The notes under the pieces: generated by a model
Seen by the model: only the letters and a program-made list of their open reading frames with translations
The model's database searches: none
What the model was told of the DNA's origin: nothing
From: Xylocopa sonorina
Lineage: Eukaryota; Arthropoda; Insecta; Hymenoptera; Apidae
NCBI RefSeq assembly: GCF_050948175.1
Contig: NC_135207.1
Span: 1,736,001-1,800,000 of the forward strand
DNA: 64,000 nt
Direction: 5' to 3'
Program-made: the position numbers and the translations under genes
In this document: piece after piece, positions 44,715 to 56,035 of the stretch
Layout: each line of letters opens with the position of its first letter
Position numbering within the stretch: position 1 is the first letter of the stretch

Positions 44715-45606
44715 TTAACACTTTGACGTGAATGACGTCTATAGCCGTCAGATCTTTGATGATATGTACGCAAATGACGGTTATAGCCGTCGTGCATATT
44801 TTAATCAATAAAAAAAAGAATAGCATTAGTACGAAGTGTAGTAACACATACACTTGTTAAATTATTGAGTAACACGTCTAGAAAAAAAGTGAATTAAGTG
44901 AATACAATGAATTATTAAAGCAAATATTATTAAATTACCTTATTATTAAAGCACCTTATATACGGCACGACGGTTATTGCCGTCATTTGCTTTGAAAATA
45001 AAAAAATGACATGCTGAGCAAATGACGGTTATAGCCGTCGTGCATATTTTAATTAATAAAAAAAACAGCGTCAGTACGAAGTGTACTAACGCGTACACTT
45101 GTTAAATTATCGAATAACACATCTAGAAAAGCAGTGAATTAAATGAATACAATGAATTATTAAAGCAAATGACTTATGTACAGCACGACGGTTATAGCCG
45201 TCATTTGCGTTGAGAATAGAAAAATGACATGCTGAGCAAATGACGACTATAGCCGTCGTGCATATTTTAATTAATAAAAAAAACAGCGTCAGTACGAAGT
45301 GTACTAACGCGTACACTTGTTAAATTATTGAGTAACACATCTAGAAAAAATTGAATTAAATGAATACAATTAATTATTAAAGCAAATGCCTTATATTATA
45401 GCCATCATTTGCTTTGGGAATAGAAAAATGACATGCTGAGCAAATACAATTGTAGTTGACGCAAGTTTTTTGGGAAAAACTGTGGCAAAATGTGCTAATT
45501 TTCACTTCCAAATGTACAACTTACTATAATTGGCAATCATAAACAATCGAAAAAAAAATGTTTCTGAGAGCAATCGTATGGTCAGAAATGTACGTCAAAG
45601 TGTTAA
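44715..45606 (+). mobile_element. TTAA-flanked palindrome-rich element, copy f
   Basis: Starts TTAACACTTTGACGTGAATG and ends ATGTACGTCAAAGTGTTAA. It is the longest copy because the internal unit of about 230 bp is present roughly three times. TTAA is present at both ends. The minus-strand frame at 45,107-45,316 resembles the one in copy e, but it comes from the shared repeat. Confidence 0.82.
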
Positions 45607-45742
45607 TGGATAGCACTGTCTTCATAATGCGACGTATCATTTTTTAATGATATGGCACATGATGCAGTTTGACAAATGAATATGAATTATTTTGTGATTG
45701 AAAACTCGTATCGATGCACATTTGGTAAATCAACGGGGATAA

Positions 45743-45893
45743 AGTAAAATTATATTTTTCTCGAAACATAGCAATCTGTACTCGATGCATTTTTGTTAAT
45801 TACAAATTACATACGTGATAATTACGTGGAATTAATATTTCTAATTAAATAATATATCAAGAGTTTCTTTAAATATACTTATCTACATTTGGT
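45743..45893 (-). repeat. Inverted pair, right arm (pairs with 42,808-42,958)
   Basis: Reverse complement of 42,808-42,958 with scattered changes; see that entry for the enclosed structure. Confidence 0.85.
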
Positions 45894-46090
45894 AAAGTAA
45901 CTGCGACTGTTTTTTCATTAGACGTGACGGTTGCAGCAGAATAGTGGCAATTTTAATGCATGGCGATACATATTGTCCCTTTTTTCATTTTCGTATTTTA
46001 TTGTTAATGAATATATTATTACAACATCGAGTTCTTTAAAAATGTGGCTATGCTGGAAAGACCAACCCACGACAGTGGAAATGAATAAAC
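45894..46090. other. Unique stretch before the 246-bp array
   Basis: An 80-codon plus-strand frame (45,931-46,173) starts here and runs into the array. No domain. Confidence 0.3.
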
Positions 46091-47300
46091 TTAACGTTCT
46101 GACTGTAACTAGAAAAGTATTTATTTGTAATTATTATTTGGTTTGTGGAGCAGAATTTGCAATTTTACTATGAAATAAAATTAAATCAGAGACAAACATA
46201 AAATTCGTGCAATTAAAAACTGTTGTACAAAAAAAATACGTTATCTACAATTATATAAAGTACAAACGAGGGATTCATAATAAATACAAATTTTACAGGG
46301 CACTTTACTACAATTTTGCAATTTCGTAACTTCAACTCAACGTTCTAACTGTGACTAGAAAACTATTTATTTGTAATAACTATTTGGTCTGTAGAGCAGA
46401 ATTTGCAATTTTACTATGAAATAAAATTAAATCAGAGACAAACATAAAATTCGTGCAATTAAAAACTGTTGTACAAAAAAAAATACGTTATCTACAATTA
46501 TATAAAGTACAAACGAGGAATTCATAATAAATACAAATTTTACAGGGCACTTTACTAGAATTTTGCAATTTCGTAACTTCAACTCAACGTTCTGACTGTG
46601 ACTAGAAAACTATTTATTTGTAATAACTATTTAGTCTATGGAGCAGAATTTGCAATTTTACTATAAAATAAAATTAAATCAGAGACAAACGTAAAATTCG
46701 TGCAATTAAAAACTATTCTACCAAAGAAATACGTTATCTACAATTACATAAAGTACAAACGAGGAATTTATAATAAATATAAAATTCTCAGGGCACTTTA
46801 CTAGAATTTTGCAATTTTGTAACCTCAACTCAACGTTCTAACTGTGACTAGAAAACTATTTATTTGTAACAACTATTTGGTCTATGGAGCAGAATTTGCA
46901 ATTTTAGTGTGAAATAAAATTAAATCAGAGACAAATGCAAAATTCGTGCAATTAAAAACTATTCTACCAAAGAAATACGTTATCTACAATTACATAAAGT
47001 ACAAACGAGGAATTTATAATAAATATAAAATTCTCAGGGCACTTTACTAGAATTTTGCAATTTTGTAACCTCAACTCAACGTTCTAACTGTGACTAGAAA
47101 ACTATTTATTTGTAACAACTATTTGGTCTATGGAGCAGAATTTGCAATTTTAGTGTGAAATAAAATTAAATCAGAGACAAATGCAAAATTCGTGCAATTA
47201 AAAACTGTTCTACAAAAGATATACGTTATCTACAACAAGGAATTTATAATAAATACAAAATTCACAGAGCACTTTACTAAAATTTTGCAATTTCGTAACC
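46091..47300 (+). repeat. About 246-bp tandem array, 5 copies
   Basis: CGTTCTRACTGTRACTAGAAAA starts (at its CGTTCT) at 46,095, 46,340, 46,588, 46,833 and 47,080. Units share GAGCAGAATTTGCAATTTTA and ATACGTTATCTACAA. Units 4 and 5 are almost identical over most of their length (both with GTGTGAAATAAAATT), indicating a recent duplication. Confidence 0.95.
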
Positions 47301-47439
47301 TGTCTACGTTGTTCCAGCGTAATCTCGCGTTATATTCCTCGTGTTATCCCGCAATTTACTCTAAATTAGCAATCACACTGTGCGTTTCTGCATAAAAGAT
47401 TACGCTTAAAGAGCGGGCGAACGAAAATTCTAATTAAGT

Positions 47440-47800
47440 CCCTGCAAACTAGGTTAAGGTGTTCCTTTTTTTTTTCTCCCCCACCCTTCCTCGCCATTTT
47501 TCCTGGACTGCAACTGCACGCAAACTTTCCTGGTCCCCCCGTATCTTGTAAGTTTAATTACAAAATAGATCCCGGCAACTGGCTGCCGTCGTACTACCCC
47601 GTAAACTTATAAACTCCCCTAACTCGATAATTGCATAAGTTTCAACATTCATTACGCTACTTTTGGCGCGCGCCATTGTGCTTCATTATGTTATCACACT
47701 TGACGCGGGTAATTTAATTGCGCGACGATATCCGCGCTGCAGTTTTGTGGTCTGCTAACGCGCGTCGAGGTTGTTTAAATAACGACATTCGAAAATATAT
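47440..47800. other. GC-richer unique island
   Basis: Contains TTTTGGCGCGCGCCATTG, a GACGCGGGTAATTTAATTGC block and TATATATATATGTATATATC at the right edge. No ORF. Possibly regulatory. Confidence 0.3.
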
Positions 47801-48107
47801 ATATATGTATATATCCATCCGGTTACGAAATGAGTCGTGGTGCGTGTGCAGAAAAAAAGTTAAATATACCCGTGTCACGTTTTACCGGCGGTTTTAATTC
47901 GAATCAATTAAGAACCACGAATAACGTCACCTGTGTTTTCAAATTACAGTTAAATACTAAAAATCGCCAGGGTTTTATAAATACCACGTTTAGTTCATTT
48001 CGATTGAACCTGTTACGTTTGGGTAAATTATTTTGGGTACGTTTATGCATATTTATGTGTCCTGCGAAATTTGCAGCCATGAAAAATGGTAAAATCGAAA
48101 TTATTTG
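47801..48107. other. Unique stretch with a 93-codon open frame
   Basis: A plus-strand frame (47,830-48,111) opens with ATG and is not overlapped by a longer one. It is basic, has two Cys near its end, and shows no domain or signal peptide I recognise. It could be a small exon, but chance is at least as likely. Confidence 0.2.
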
Positions 48108-48260
48108 CTGAAATTGGTTTGATTACTATATGCAATAATAAATAGTGTAAAAATTGCGAGAAACTGGAATTATATAGTAATATCTATATGTGATTACTAC
48201 ACGTAATAATAAATAGTGTAAAAATTGCGAAAAACTGGAATTATATAGTAATATCTATAG
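48108..48260 (+). repeat. About 72-bp tandem duplication
   Basis: GATTACTAYAYGYAATAATA plus AATAGTGTAAAAATTGCG starts near 48,119 and 48,191 and ends at TATAGTAATATCTAT. Two clean copies. Confidence 0.88.
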
Positions 48261-49975
48261 TAACTATATAATAAAATATTAAATACAATAATATCAGTAA
48301 ATTGAAAATTTTAATGTTTGATATACATATACTAGGTGAGCCAATAAGAAATTTATTATCTAAAGTAACTCATTACTTATTGTTTACATAAGAAAATATT
48401 TTAACAATTTAATCTTTCTATATCCTATATTTTTCCAAACATCAAAGGGTTTTCATAATGAATTTCCTTTTATAAATAATGTACCTTTTGATCCTGCATT
48501 ATAATTAGTAAAAAAAGGTATTTAACGAGCTATATAATAAATTTTTGTACAACAAAACACAAGTTATTTTGTTATTATTGTATTATATATTATATATTAT
48601 ATAATTATATTGTATATTTATATTATATATTATATATATTGTTTATTAACAACCAACAAGTTATTTTAGATAGTAATGATAGTTTTAGACTAGATTAGGT
48701 TACTTTAGCTGTTTAGTATTGCCCGTGATTATCAGTTGGAAGGTCGATGGTTCGTCTACAAACTTTCAGGTACCAAATTTTTACCTTTGAGTGACGCACG
48801 CGAAAAATTCTTAAGTTTCTCTAACAAAACGCGTGTGGCAACGAAATATAAAACAACCAAAGGGTCTGCTTGCACAACGAAACAAAGGAAGTTAAATTTG
48901 GAGAACTGGAAACTACAAATGGCATTGTTGGTTTCCATTGGAAACCAAATACAAAAATTAGTTTTTCATCCTCGAGTGAGAAGAGATGGCATCTTTTTCA
49001 GATATATGTTTCTATATGTTTTAACTTCAGTTCAGTTCTCTGCAGAGAAGTTAGGGAAAGGTCACTTCCAGTGCGTAGAAATAAAAGAATAATTATTATA
49101 CAAAAGTGAATCGTTGTTGATCATTCATGAAACCCATTTTCTAACAGGCATGATCTCAAAATATTATTACTGCTCTGAACTGAACTATAATAAAACTAAT
49201 GGTTATTTACTAATTGGACAAGAACCTTTTAATAAATGACGCCAATGCGGGTGACATGCCCATTTTGACACGAACACAAGTAGTAGTTTTATTGAATAAA
49301 ACTGAGATTTTATCTAATAATAGATTATAATGTGTGAAAATAACTAAAATAACGATATCTATAAATCCTAATCACCTGTTTTCAATGTTAATGTCATCAC
49401 AAAAATATCGCGTGTTTTATAATTAAAATTTACCTTCAAAGAAACGTATTTAATTTTCCTTGTCGCAGTTTTAATAAATATTTCATCAAACTAAACGAAA
49501 TAAATCACGTTCGTGCAGATTGTAACAGAGTTTCAGCTGAAAAATACATCATGGCGCATGAAACACATCCTGGCAGTAAGTTCAAAGTAGTATGAGTCCA
49601 CTGTGACACAGGCAAACGCAATAAGGGAACAAAACAGTTCGTAAAAAAATTCTTAATTAGTTCCAGCCAGTATTAATTAGTTATTAACTTGTATGCACGT
49701 GTTGCAATATTCATTACCAAGTTTTATGCATTGATAATGAACCAGAAGCCCTTCAGAGGGAAATAAACTTGAACGAGCTGAAGTCGTTGGAATAAAATTA
49801 ATTATTCTGGTGAAAATCTTCGATTTTTGTTTGGTTTTAATAACTAATAATGGCGAAGGCGATCAAAGAAGTATAACAAATGAACTTTTCACCAGTATGA
49901 CGTCACGCACAAATCACATCAAATTGTGCACATTGATACACTTAACTCTTTCACTGCCAGACAAATTAGAGAGTT
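48261..49975. other. Mostly unique stretch; AT repeat and two overlapping ORFs
   Basis: A TATATTATAT low-complexity tract lies at about 48,580-48,645. A 118-codon plus-strand frame (48,736-49,092) is overlapped by a 60-codon minus frame, and neither has a domain. A near-perfect palindrome TTGGTTTCCATTGGAAACCA lies near 48,928. The 49,500-49,780 part is GC-richer unique DNA. Confidence 0.35.
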
Positions 49976-49977
49976 TT

Positions 49978-51190
49978 GATTTGGGCGCTAAGATTTTATT
50001 TATTAAGTTTGTAATTATTCTGTGACGAATCGCAAGCAAGCTAAACTTGTAACGCAAAGTTTGAGATATCTCGTAGTTGGCGTAATTTTTATGAAAATCC
50101 TTAAAGGAATCAATAGAAATGCTAAATGTATTTGATAGAGCATTTTGCTTTGGGCACTAAAATTTTATTTATTAAGTTTATAATTATTATTAATTAACTT
50201 GTAATGCAAAGTTTGAGATATCTTGTAGTTGGCAATTTTGGTACACAGACACTTACTACGAGATATCTAAGCGTAATTTAGCGTAATTTAGCTAATTAGC
50301 GTAATTTTTATAAAAATCCTTAAAGGAATAAATAGAAATGCTAAATATATTTGATAGAGCATTTTACTCTGAGTACCAAGATTTCATTTATTAAGTTTAT
50401 AATTATTCCTTGACGAATCGCAATCAATCTAAACTTGTAACATAAAATTTAAAATATCTCGTAATTGTCAATTTTGGAACACAGATGCTTACTATGAGAT
50501 ACCTCATAGGTGGCGTAATTTTTATGAATATCCTTAAAGGAATCAATAGAAAAAATATATTTGATAGGGCATTTTGCTCTGGGCACCAAGATTGTATTTC
50601 TTAAGTTTATAATTATTCCTTGACGAATCGCAACCAATCTAAACTTGTAACGCAAAGTTCAAAATATCTCTTAGTTGACAATTTTGGTACACAGACGCTT
50701 ACTACGAGATATCTCATAGTTGGCGCAATTTTTATAAAAATCCTTAAAGCCAAATCCTTGGAGCCATTTTGCTCTGGGCACTAAGATTGTATTTATTAAG
50801 CTTATAATTATTCTGTGTCGAATCGCAACAAATTTAAACTTGTAACGTAAAATACAAAATATCTCGTAATTGTCAATTTTGGTACACAGACGCTTACTAA
50901 GAAATATCTCGTAGCTGACGTAATTTTTATGAATATCCTTAAAGGAATCAATAGAAAAAATATATTTGATAGAGCACTTTGCTCTGGGCACCAAGATTGT
51001 ATTTATTAAGTTTATAATTATTCCGTGACAAATTGCAACCAATCTAAACTTATAATGCTAAGTTCGAGATATCTCATAATTGCCAATTTTGATACACAGA
51101 CGCTTACTAAGAAATATCTCGTAGCTGACGTAATTTTTATGAATATCCTTAAAGGATTCGATAGAAAAAACATATTTGATAGAATATATT
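49978..51190 (+). repeat. About 200-bp tandem array, about 6 copies
   Basis: TTTATTAAGTTTRTAATTATT marks units near 49,997, 50,167, 50,388, 50,597, 50,792 and 51,002. Units also share CAATTTTGGTACACAGACGC, CGAGATATCTC and ATCCTTAAAGGAATCAATAG. The first two copies are shorter. Long minus-strand frames (up to 123 codons) run through it as repeat by-products. Confidence 0.93.
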
Positions 51191-51199
51191 GCAAGAATA

Positions 51200-51480
51200 T
51201 TTCGATATACCAGCAGTGTTGGTTTTCCACAGGGAGAGAAAGCATCGCATCCGGCGCGAATCGCATTTTCATAATGGCCACGGTGACAAGCCGTGGCCAG
51301 ACGAACGAACGATTAATCATATCACGCAGTTGGAAAACGTCGGATAAGTTTGATCCCCTTTGAGTACGCTTGATTTACCGCGGCCGTGATACGTGTCGAT
51401 ACATCCAGCGCACGTGCTATCAGTCAGCGCGATTTATGATGGTAAATGCGGCAAAAAGGTTGGAAACTGGAGAACGTGGC
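51200..51480. other. GC-richer unique island
   Basis: A unique patch with the GGCCACGGTGACAAGCCGTG inverted motif and CCGCGGCCGTGATACGTGTC. The 112-codon plus frame starting at 51,025 begins inside the array and has no domain. Confidence 0.3.
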
Positions 51481-51700
51481 GGTGGAGCGTTTCTTGAGTG
51501 AGTTTCCGCGTTCGAAAAAAAAAAAAAGACCACGGAGAACGTTGCTTGAGATAATTCTAATGGACTTGCGAAACGGTGGGCAATGTTATCAGAAATAATA
51601 CTAATGAAACACAGCAAAGAGATGGATAATATTATCCAGAACAATCGCTGCAGCGTAGAAACAGTCGTAAAATCGTAGCTAAAATAATATTGGCAGTAGC

Positions 51701-52285
51701 TGGACGTAGAATACGATAATATTATTCAGAATCGTACTAATGATACGCTAAAATAAATAAAAGAGAATCATAGAAACAGAATAGTAACAATAATATAGTG
51801 TAATAAAATTGTAAAAAATGTTATTTGAAGTTTAATTATCAGAAGTGTTAAAAAAGATGGTATTATTGTGTATTCGTAAGTTATTTCATTAACTCTGGAC
51901 GTAGAATACGATAATATTATTCAGAATCATACTAATGATACTTTAAAATAAATAAAAGAGAATCATAGAAACAGAATAGTAACAATAATATAGTGTAATA
52001 AAATTGTAAAAAATGTTATTTGAAGTTTAATTATCAGAAATGTTAAAGAAGATGGTATTATTGTGTATTCGTAAGTTATTTCATTAACTCTGGACGTAGA
52101 ATACGATAATATTATTCAGAATCATACTAATGATATTTTAAAATAAATAAAAGAGAATCATAGAAACAGAATAGTAACAATAATATAGTGTAATAAAATT
52201 GTAAAAAATGTTATTTGAAAATTAACTATCAGAAATGTTAAAAAAGATGGAATTATTATGTATTCACGAGTGATTTTATTAAATT
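51701..52285 (+). repeat. 195-bp tandem array, 3 copies
   Basis: TGGACGTAGAATACGATAAT starts at 51,701, 51,896 and 52,091. Units share GAATCATAGAAACAGAATAG and GTGTAATAAAATTGT with few changes and no length change. Confidence 0.95.
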
Positions 52286-52694
52286 TGTAACTGCATCAGG
52301 ATTTATCAACACATCGCCTATTATACTTCTCCAATTATACACCCCTCTGTTTCACTCGCGCGTCAGTGTTATTTTCTTCGTCTGACAATCTGCAGGCCCT
52401 GCTCCACAAGATACCGCCATTATTCGCTCTGTCTGACTATACAGGATCACGATGCTATTTGTCCGACTACGCCACCCTATTCTACTTGTCACGCTATATA
52501 ACGTCTGTATTCTACTCGTTTGGCTTCGCCTATCTCCTCTACAGTCTGGTCAAACGCAGTATATAATCCAGCTGCTCTACCACCAACTGCTTCTAATATC
52601 GTAATCTGAATCGCACACTAATTACGTGTAATCTGTTTTATAACCTATTTGTTTAACCTTGACGATCGCTCTTTAGAATCCATCCTGTTTAACC
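52286..52694. other. Unique stretch, no confident gene
   Basis: Moderately GC-rich from 52,340 to 52,600, with a 66-codon plus frame (Tyr/Ser/Leu-rich, no domain). Confidence 0.3.
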
Positions 52695-52796
52695 GTGATC
52701 GTACGCTGATCGATGAAATTCCATGCGTTTCTGTTACTCGTCTGGGCATGTATGCACCTATTTCACTTCAGTCGTCAACTGACATACAGTAAAACC
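52695..52796 (+). repeat. About 100-bp direct repeat flanking the 1.4-kb composite
   Basis: GTGATCGTACGCWGATCGAT to TCGTCAACTGACAT recurs at about 54,176-54,272. It lies immediately outside a pogo-like CAGTAAAACC end on both sides, so it brackets the interval 52,797-54,171. Confidence 0.8.
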
Positions 52797-53575
52797 TGTT
52801 TTGGTGCGGTGGACAGGGACTTCAATCTTATTCCTTGGGAATCAGAGTGCCAGTATGGTAATAATTCTAATGTTATTGATTGGAAATAAAGTGTTCAATC
52901 TTATTTCTTGGAAATAAAGTATCAACGGTTGCGTGACAGTAAGGTGATGACTCTAATCTTATTGATTGGGAATATTTCTTAGGAATAAAGTATCAACAGG
53001 ATGAGTGCCAGTAAGGTGACGCTAGTCTACTTATTGATACCTGTAATTGAGAATGTATTTGACATCACACGTACACGTCCGGAATTAAACGTCCCTTTCA
53101 CTATCTGCTCGACGCAGCTCGTGTCACGTAAAATGTTATAAGGTGATTTAAAAAAAAATGCGAGTGAGCAATTGCTCATTCGACTCTTTATTTAATATTT
53201 GAAACACAAAGTATAATGTCGCGACGACTCTTATGCAGAGTTTTAACAGTATAGACTAAAGACTGGACAATTCCCAGGTCTTCTTATACTATGTAGTTTT
53301 AGGATGGTGGGGCAAGGAGTTCAATCTTATTTCTTGGGAATCAGAGTGCCAGTAGGATGATAATTCTAATCTTATTGATTGGAAATAAAGTCTTCAATCT
53401 TATTTGTTGGGAATAAAGTATCAACAGGTTGCGTGCGAGTAAGGTGATGACTCTAATCTTATTGATTGGGAATATTTCTTGGGAATAAAGTATCAACAGG
53501 ATGAGTGCCAGGAAGCTAACTTTGGTTTAATTATTGATACCTCTGGTTGAAAATGTATTTGACATCACAATGACT
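52797..53575 (+). repeat. Duplicated block, copy 1 (pairs with about 62,715-63,440)
   Basis: Starts with a truncated pogo-like end (CAGTAAAACCTGTTTTGGTG), then tandem parts of a unit of about 500 bp marked by GTGTCACGTAAAATGTTATA (53,121), TTCCCAGGTCTTCTTAT and TTGATTGGGAATATTTCTT. It matches 62.7-63.4 kb in the same order and orientation. It also has an extra piece of roughly 80 bp near 53,425-53,500 absent from the distal copy. The unit might be an LTR-like repeat, but no retroelement gene or primer-binding site is visible. Confidence 0.85.
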
Positions 53576-53661
53576 TCAGTTCAAACTGGTATAAGATCGT
53601 CACTTATCAGGATAGCAGTTCAAGTGGAATTTTATAACTTCTTTCGTGGTACCATTGAGTA

Positions 53662-54171
53662 CAGTAAAACCTGTTTTTATGCGGTGGATAGGAACCGCAT
53701 AAAAGAAATCGTACAAAGAAATATTTGAAAATTTTACTAATACTTGCATATAATAAACAACTTTGTACGATATACTACCTAAAATTTTTTTTATGCAGCA
53801 GACAGGGACCGCATAAAAAAAGTCAAACTTAGAAAACACATCAATTATTTACGAAATGGATGAGAGAATGCTTTCAATTAAATGAAATAATTAAATTATA
53901 CCTGGAGAAATTGTAAAAACATTTCATTCTTCATTGTACATATACATGGAGAAGTTTTCAAATTCCATTAAATGGTTCGCTGCTACTCGTCGTAATCCAA
54001 AACGCGCATCTTCTTCTGACGAATTGGTCCAAAATCGCTTTCGTCGCTTGAAGATAGGATTTCAATTGATTTGTTTTTTGGTACCATAACGAACAAAGCA
54101 TCGCGAAGTCCAGATATATCGTCGTCAAGGAGACCACGTAATCAGAAATCGCATAAAAACAGATTTTACTG
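53662..54171 (+). mobile_element. pogo-like non-autonomous element, copy 2
   Basis: CAGTAAAACCTGTTTTTATG at the left and its inverted match AACAGATTTTACTG at the right are both flanked by TA. A second inner inverted motif (ATGCGGTGGATAGG, then ACCGCATAAAA) follows the left end and recurs near 53,800. It keeps an ORF tail on the minus strand. It is a complete short copy. Confidence 0.85.
53983..54141 (-). pseudogene. Truncated ORF tail in pogo-like copy 2
   Basis: On the minus strand the frame ends at TAG (53,985 to 53,983) and reads back through VLDYDE, SSSDESDFGPIRQKK and the DDDIS acidic run to a stop in front of it. Compared with copy 1 there are only a few replacements. Likely the C-terminus of the parental transposase; no catalytic part is present. 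Confidence 0.5.
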
Positions 54172-54175
54172 TACT

Positions 54176-54272
54176 GTGATCGTACGCAGATCGATTCAAA
54201 ATTTCAGGCGATTCTGTTACTCGTCTGAGCATGCACGCACCTATTCCACTTCAATCGTCAACTGACATAAAC
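54176..54272 (+). repeat. About 100-bp direct repeat, distal copy
   Basis: Matches 52,695-52,796 with scattered substitutions (GTGATCGTACGCAGATCGAT to TCGTCAACTGACATA). Confidence 0.8.
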
Positions 54273-54308
54273 TATATCTACGCATGTACTAATTTCACTT
54301 GTTACCAA

Positions 54309-54709
54309 TTAACACGTTGACGCAAATGACGTCTATAACCGTCCAATCCTTAGCAATATGTAGGCAAATGACGGCTATAGCCGTCGTGCATATTGTAATC
54401 CATAAAAAAAGAATAGCGTTAGTACGAAGTGTAATTAATTATATTCTATTAACATACACTTGTTAATTATTGAGTCATATATCTAGAAAAAAGTGATAGC
54501 ATGCCAGACAACATATTAGCTGGTTTTTTGAACAAATGACGATTACAACGATTATTTTGAAGTTTTTTGTGAAAGCTGTGGCCAAATGTGGCAATTTTCA
54601 CTTCGAAACATACAACTTACATCCGATCTCATCTGGCAGTCATAAACAATCGAAAAAAAAGTGTTTCTGAGGGCAATCGTAGAGTCACAAATGTGCGTCA
54701 ACGTGTTAA
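54309..54709 (+). mobile_element. TTAA-flanked palindrome-rich element, copy g
   Basis: The cleanest single copy: starts TTAACACGTTGACGCAAATG and ends GTGCGTCAACGTGTTAA, so terminal inverted repeats are exact for about 16 bases including TTAA. It contains GACGGCTATAGCCGTC, a perfect 16-bp palindrome, near 54,371, and a GCATGCCAGAC segment shared with the other copies. No internal duplication and no coding sequence. Confidence 0.85.
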
Positions 54710-54749
54710 TCGTAAACTGAAGAACGTTCCTTGCATTTATCGCTTCCCC

Positions 54750-55497
54750 CATCAGACGTACATCCACATATTTAATTTCTCATGAATTTACTCGTAAACT
54801 GGGATACTCGATACCTTTAAAAATTCCATCTCTGTTACTCTGATATTCGATCATCTGCTTATTTACATTTAATCAGAAGATAAATACACTGAGATGGGCT
54901 GCTTGTCCCAAAATCCAGGTCACCTTTGTTAGCGCACTGACAATAACGTACATTTGTTCCATTGTACTTATTACTATTCTAAATAGTAATAAACTGGAAC
55001 AATGATGCTCCTTTGTGGCGCCATAAAGGTGGTCCTCTCTATACGTTACACCGTAACCTCGTCTCACGTGTCTGATCGTGAATACGGTCCCCTACGTGCC
55101 TGCCTGCACATCACTCTACTCTACTCAGCGATAACTCACACTCGTGCGTCAACCGTCTGACTGCATACATTCCCGTGCCACTAAGCGAGAGCAAGGTAAT
55201 TTACTACTGGTTATTTCAAAGGATAAAATCTAAATCTATTACTCCAGCAAATATGGAACCTCAGCCGAAAATTTCTACCTGTTTCGTCTGTCCTAGTAAC
55301 CTTTGTCGAAGTGAACTACATTAAGGTTACGAGTGTAAATCGATTATTTTTCTGAACGAACCAGAAACCATTCATAAATCTCTTTTCTTAGGGTATAAAA
55401 TTTCATTTTTTCTAAATAGGATTTAAGTGGGGCAATAATGATAGTTAAAGAGATTATTCTGGTTGAAATTTCTGTGTGAACGATAGTTTATAACTTC
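54750..55497. other. Mixed unique stretch, no gene seen
   Basis: Contains an imperfect hairpin at about 54,956-55,004 (TTGTTCCA and TTATTACTATT pairing with AATAGTAATAA and TGGAACAA) and a moderately GC-rich part, 55,010-55,200. No ORF with a recognised domain. Confidence 0.35.
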
Positions 55498-55769
55498 ACT
55501 GTTGGAAATGGGTTTTATAAATAATTAATAGTGATTTATTTTTCTGTAATGTTTGCACGCACTGGAATTTTTCTGGACCTTTGTCTTGCACTTCCTCTAG
55601 AGAACTGGACTAAAGTTAAAACATATAGAGTCGATAACCTAAAGCATTCTTATGTCTTTTATATAAACAAATTTTAGAAATATTTATCTATTAAGAAATG
55701 CCATCTCTTCTCACTCGTGGACAAGAGATTAATTTTTGTATTTGGCTTCCAACGAAAACCAACATTCAC
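55498..55769 (+). repeat. Dispersed repeat copy B (pairs with 4,211-4,506)
   Basis: Same order and orientation as the proximal copy, with shared ACTGTTGGAAATGGGTTTTA and GAGATTAATTTTTGTATTTG. It lacks about 25 bp present there (the GTGTGTGCGTGAGGC region). Confidence 0.75.
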
Positions 55770-56035
55770 TTTTTGATCCTTCGATTTTTGATTGTTAAAG
55801 TCGAGGCGCTGCGCTCAGTTTGGGATACGTGGAATTCTTATGCGCGTTATACGAAGGCGTCAAAGAATTATCTGCAATACACCCTTCGTTGTCAAACTTT
55901 CCACAAACCAATGTGTATGTCTCATTCTCTACTACAGGTCCTGCTTTGTTATAAAATTTCTAAAATTGGAATTTAAAAAATTATCAAAAAACTTAGAAGT
56001 CCACAGCAGTCCAAAAGCATCATATTTTCACTACC
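55770..56035. other. Unique stretch with overlapping frames
   Basis: Plus-strand frames of 92 and 97 codons overlap in different phases. Neither contains a recognised domain. No gene called. Confidence 0.25.

Noticed and set aside
48736..49092. 118-codon plus-strand ORF
   Set aside because: Lys-rich without domain, crossed by a minus-strand frame, and no start or splice context. Kept only as part of an unannotated stretch.
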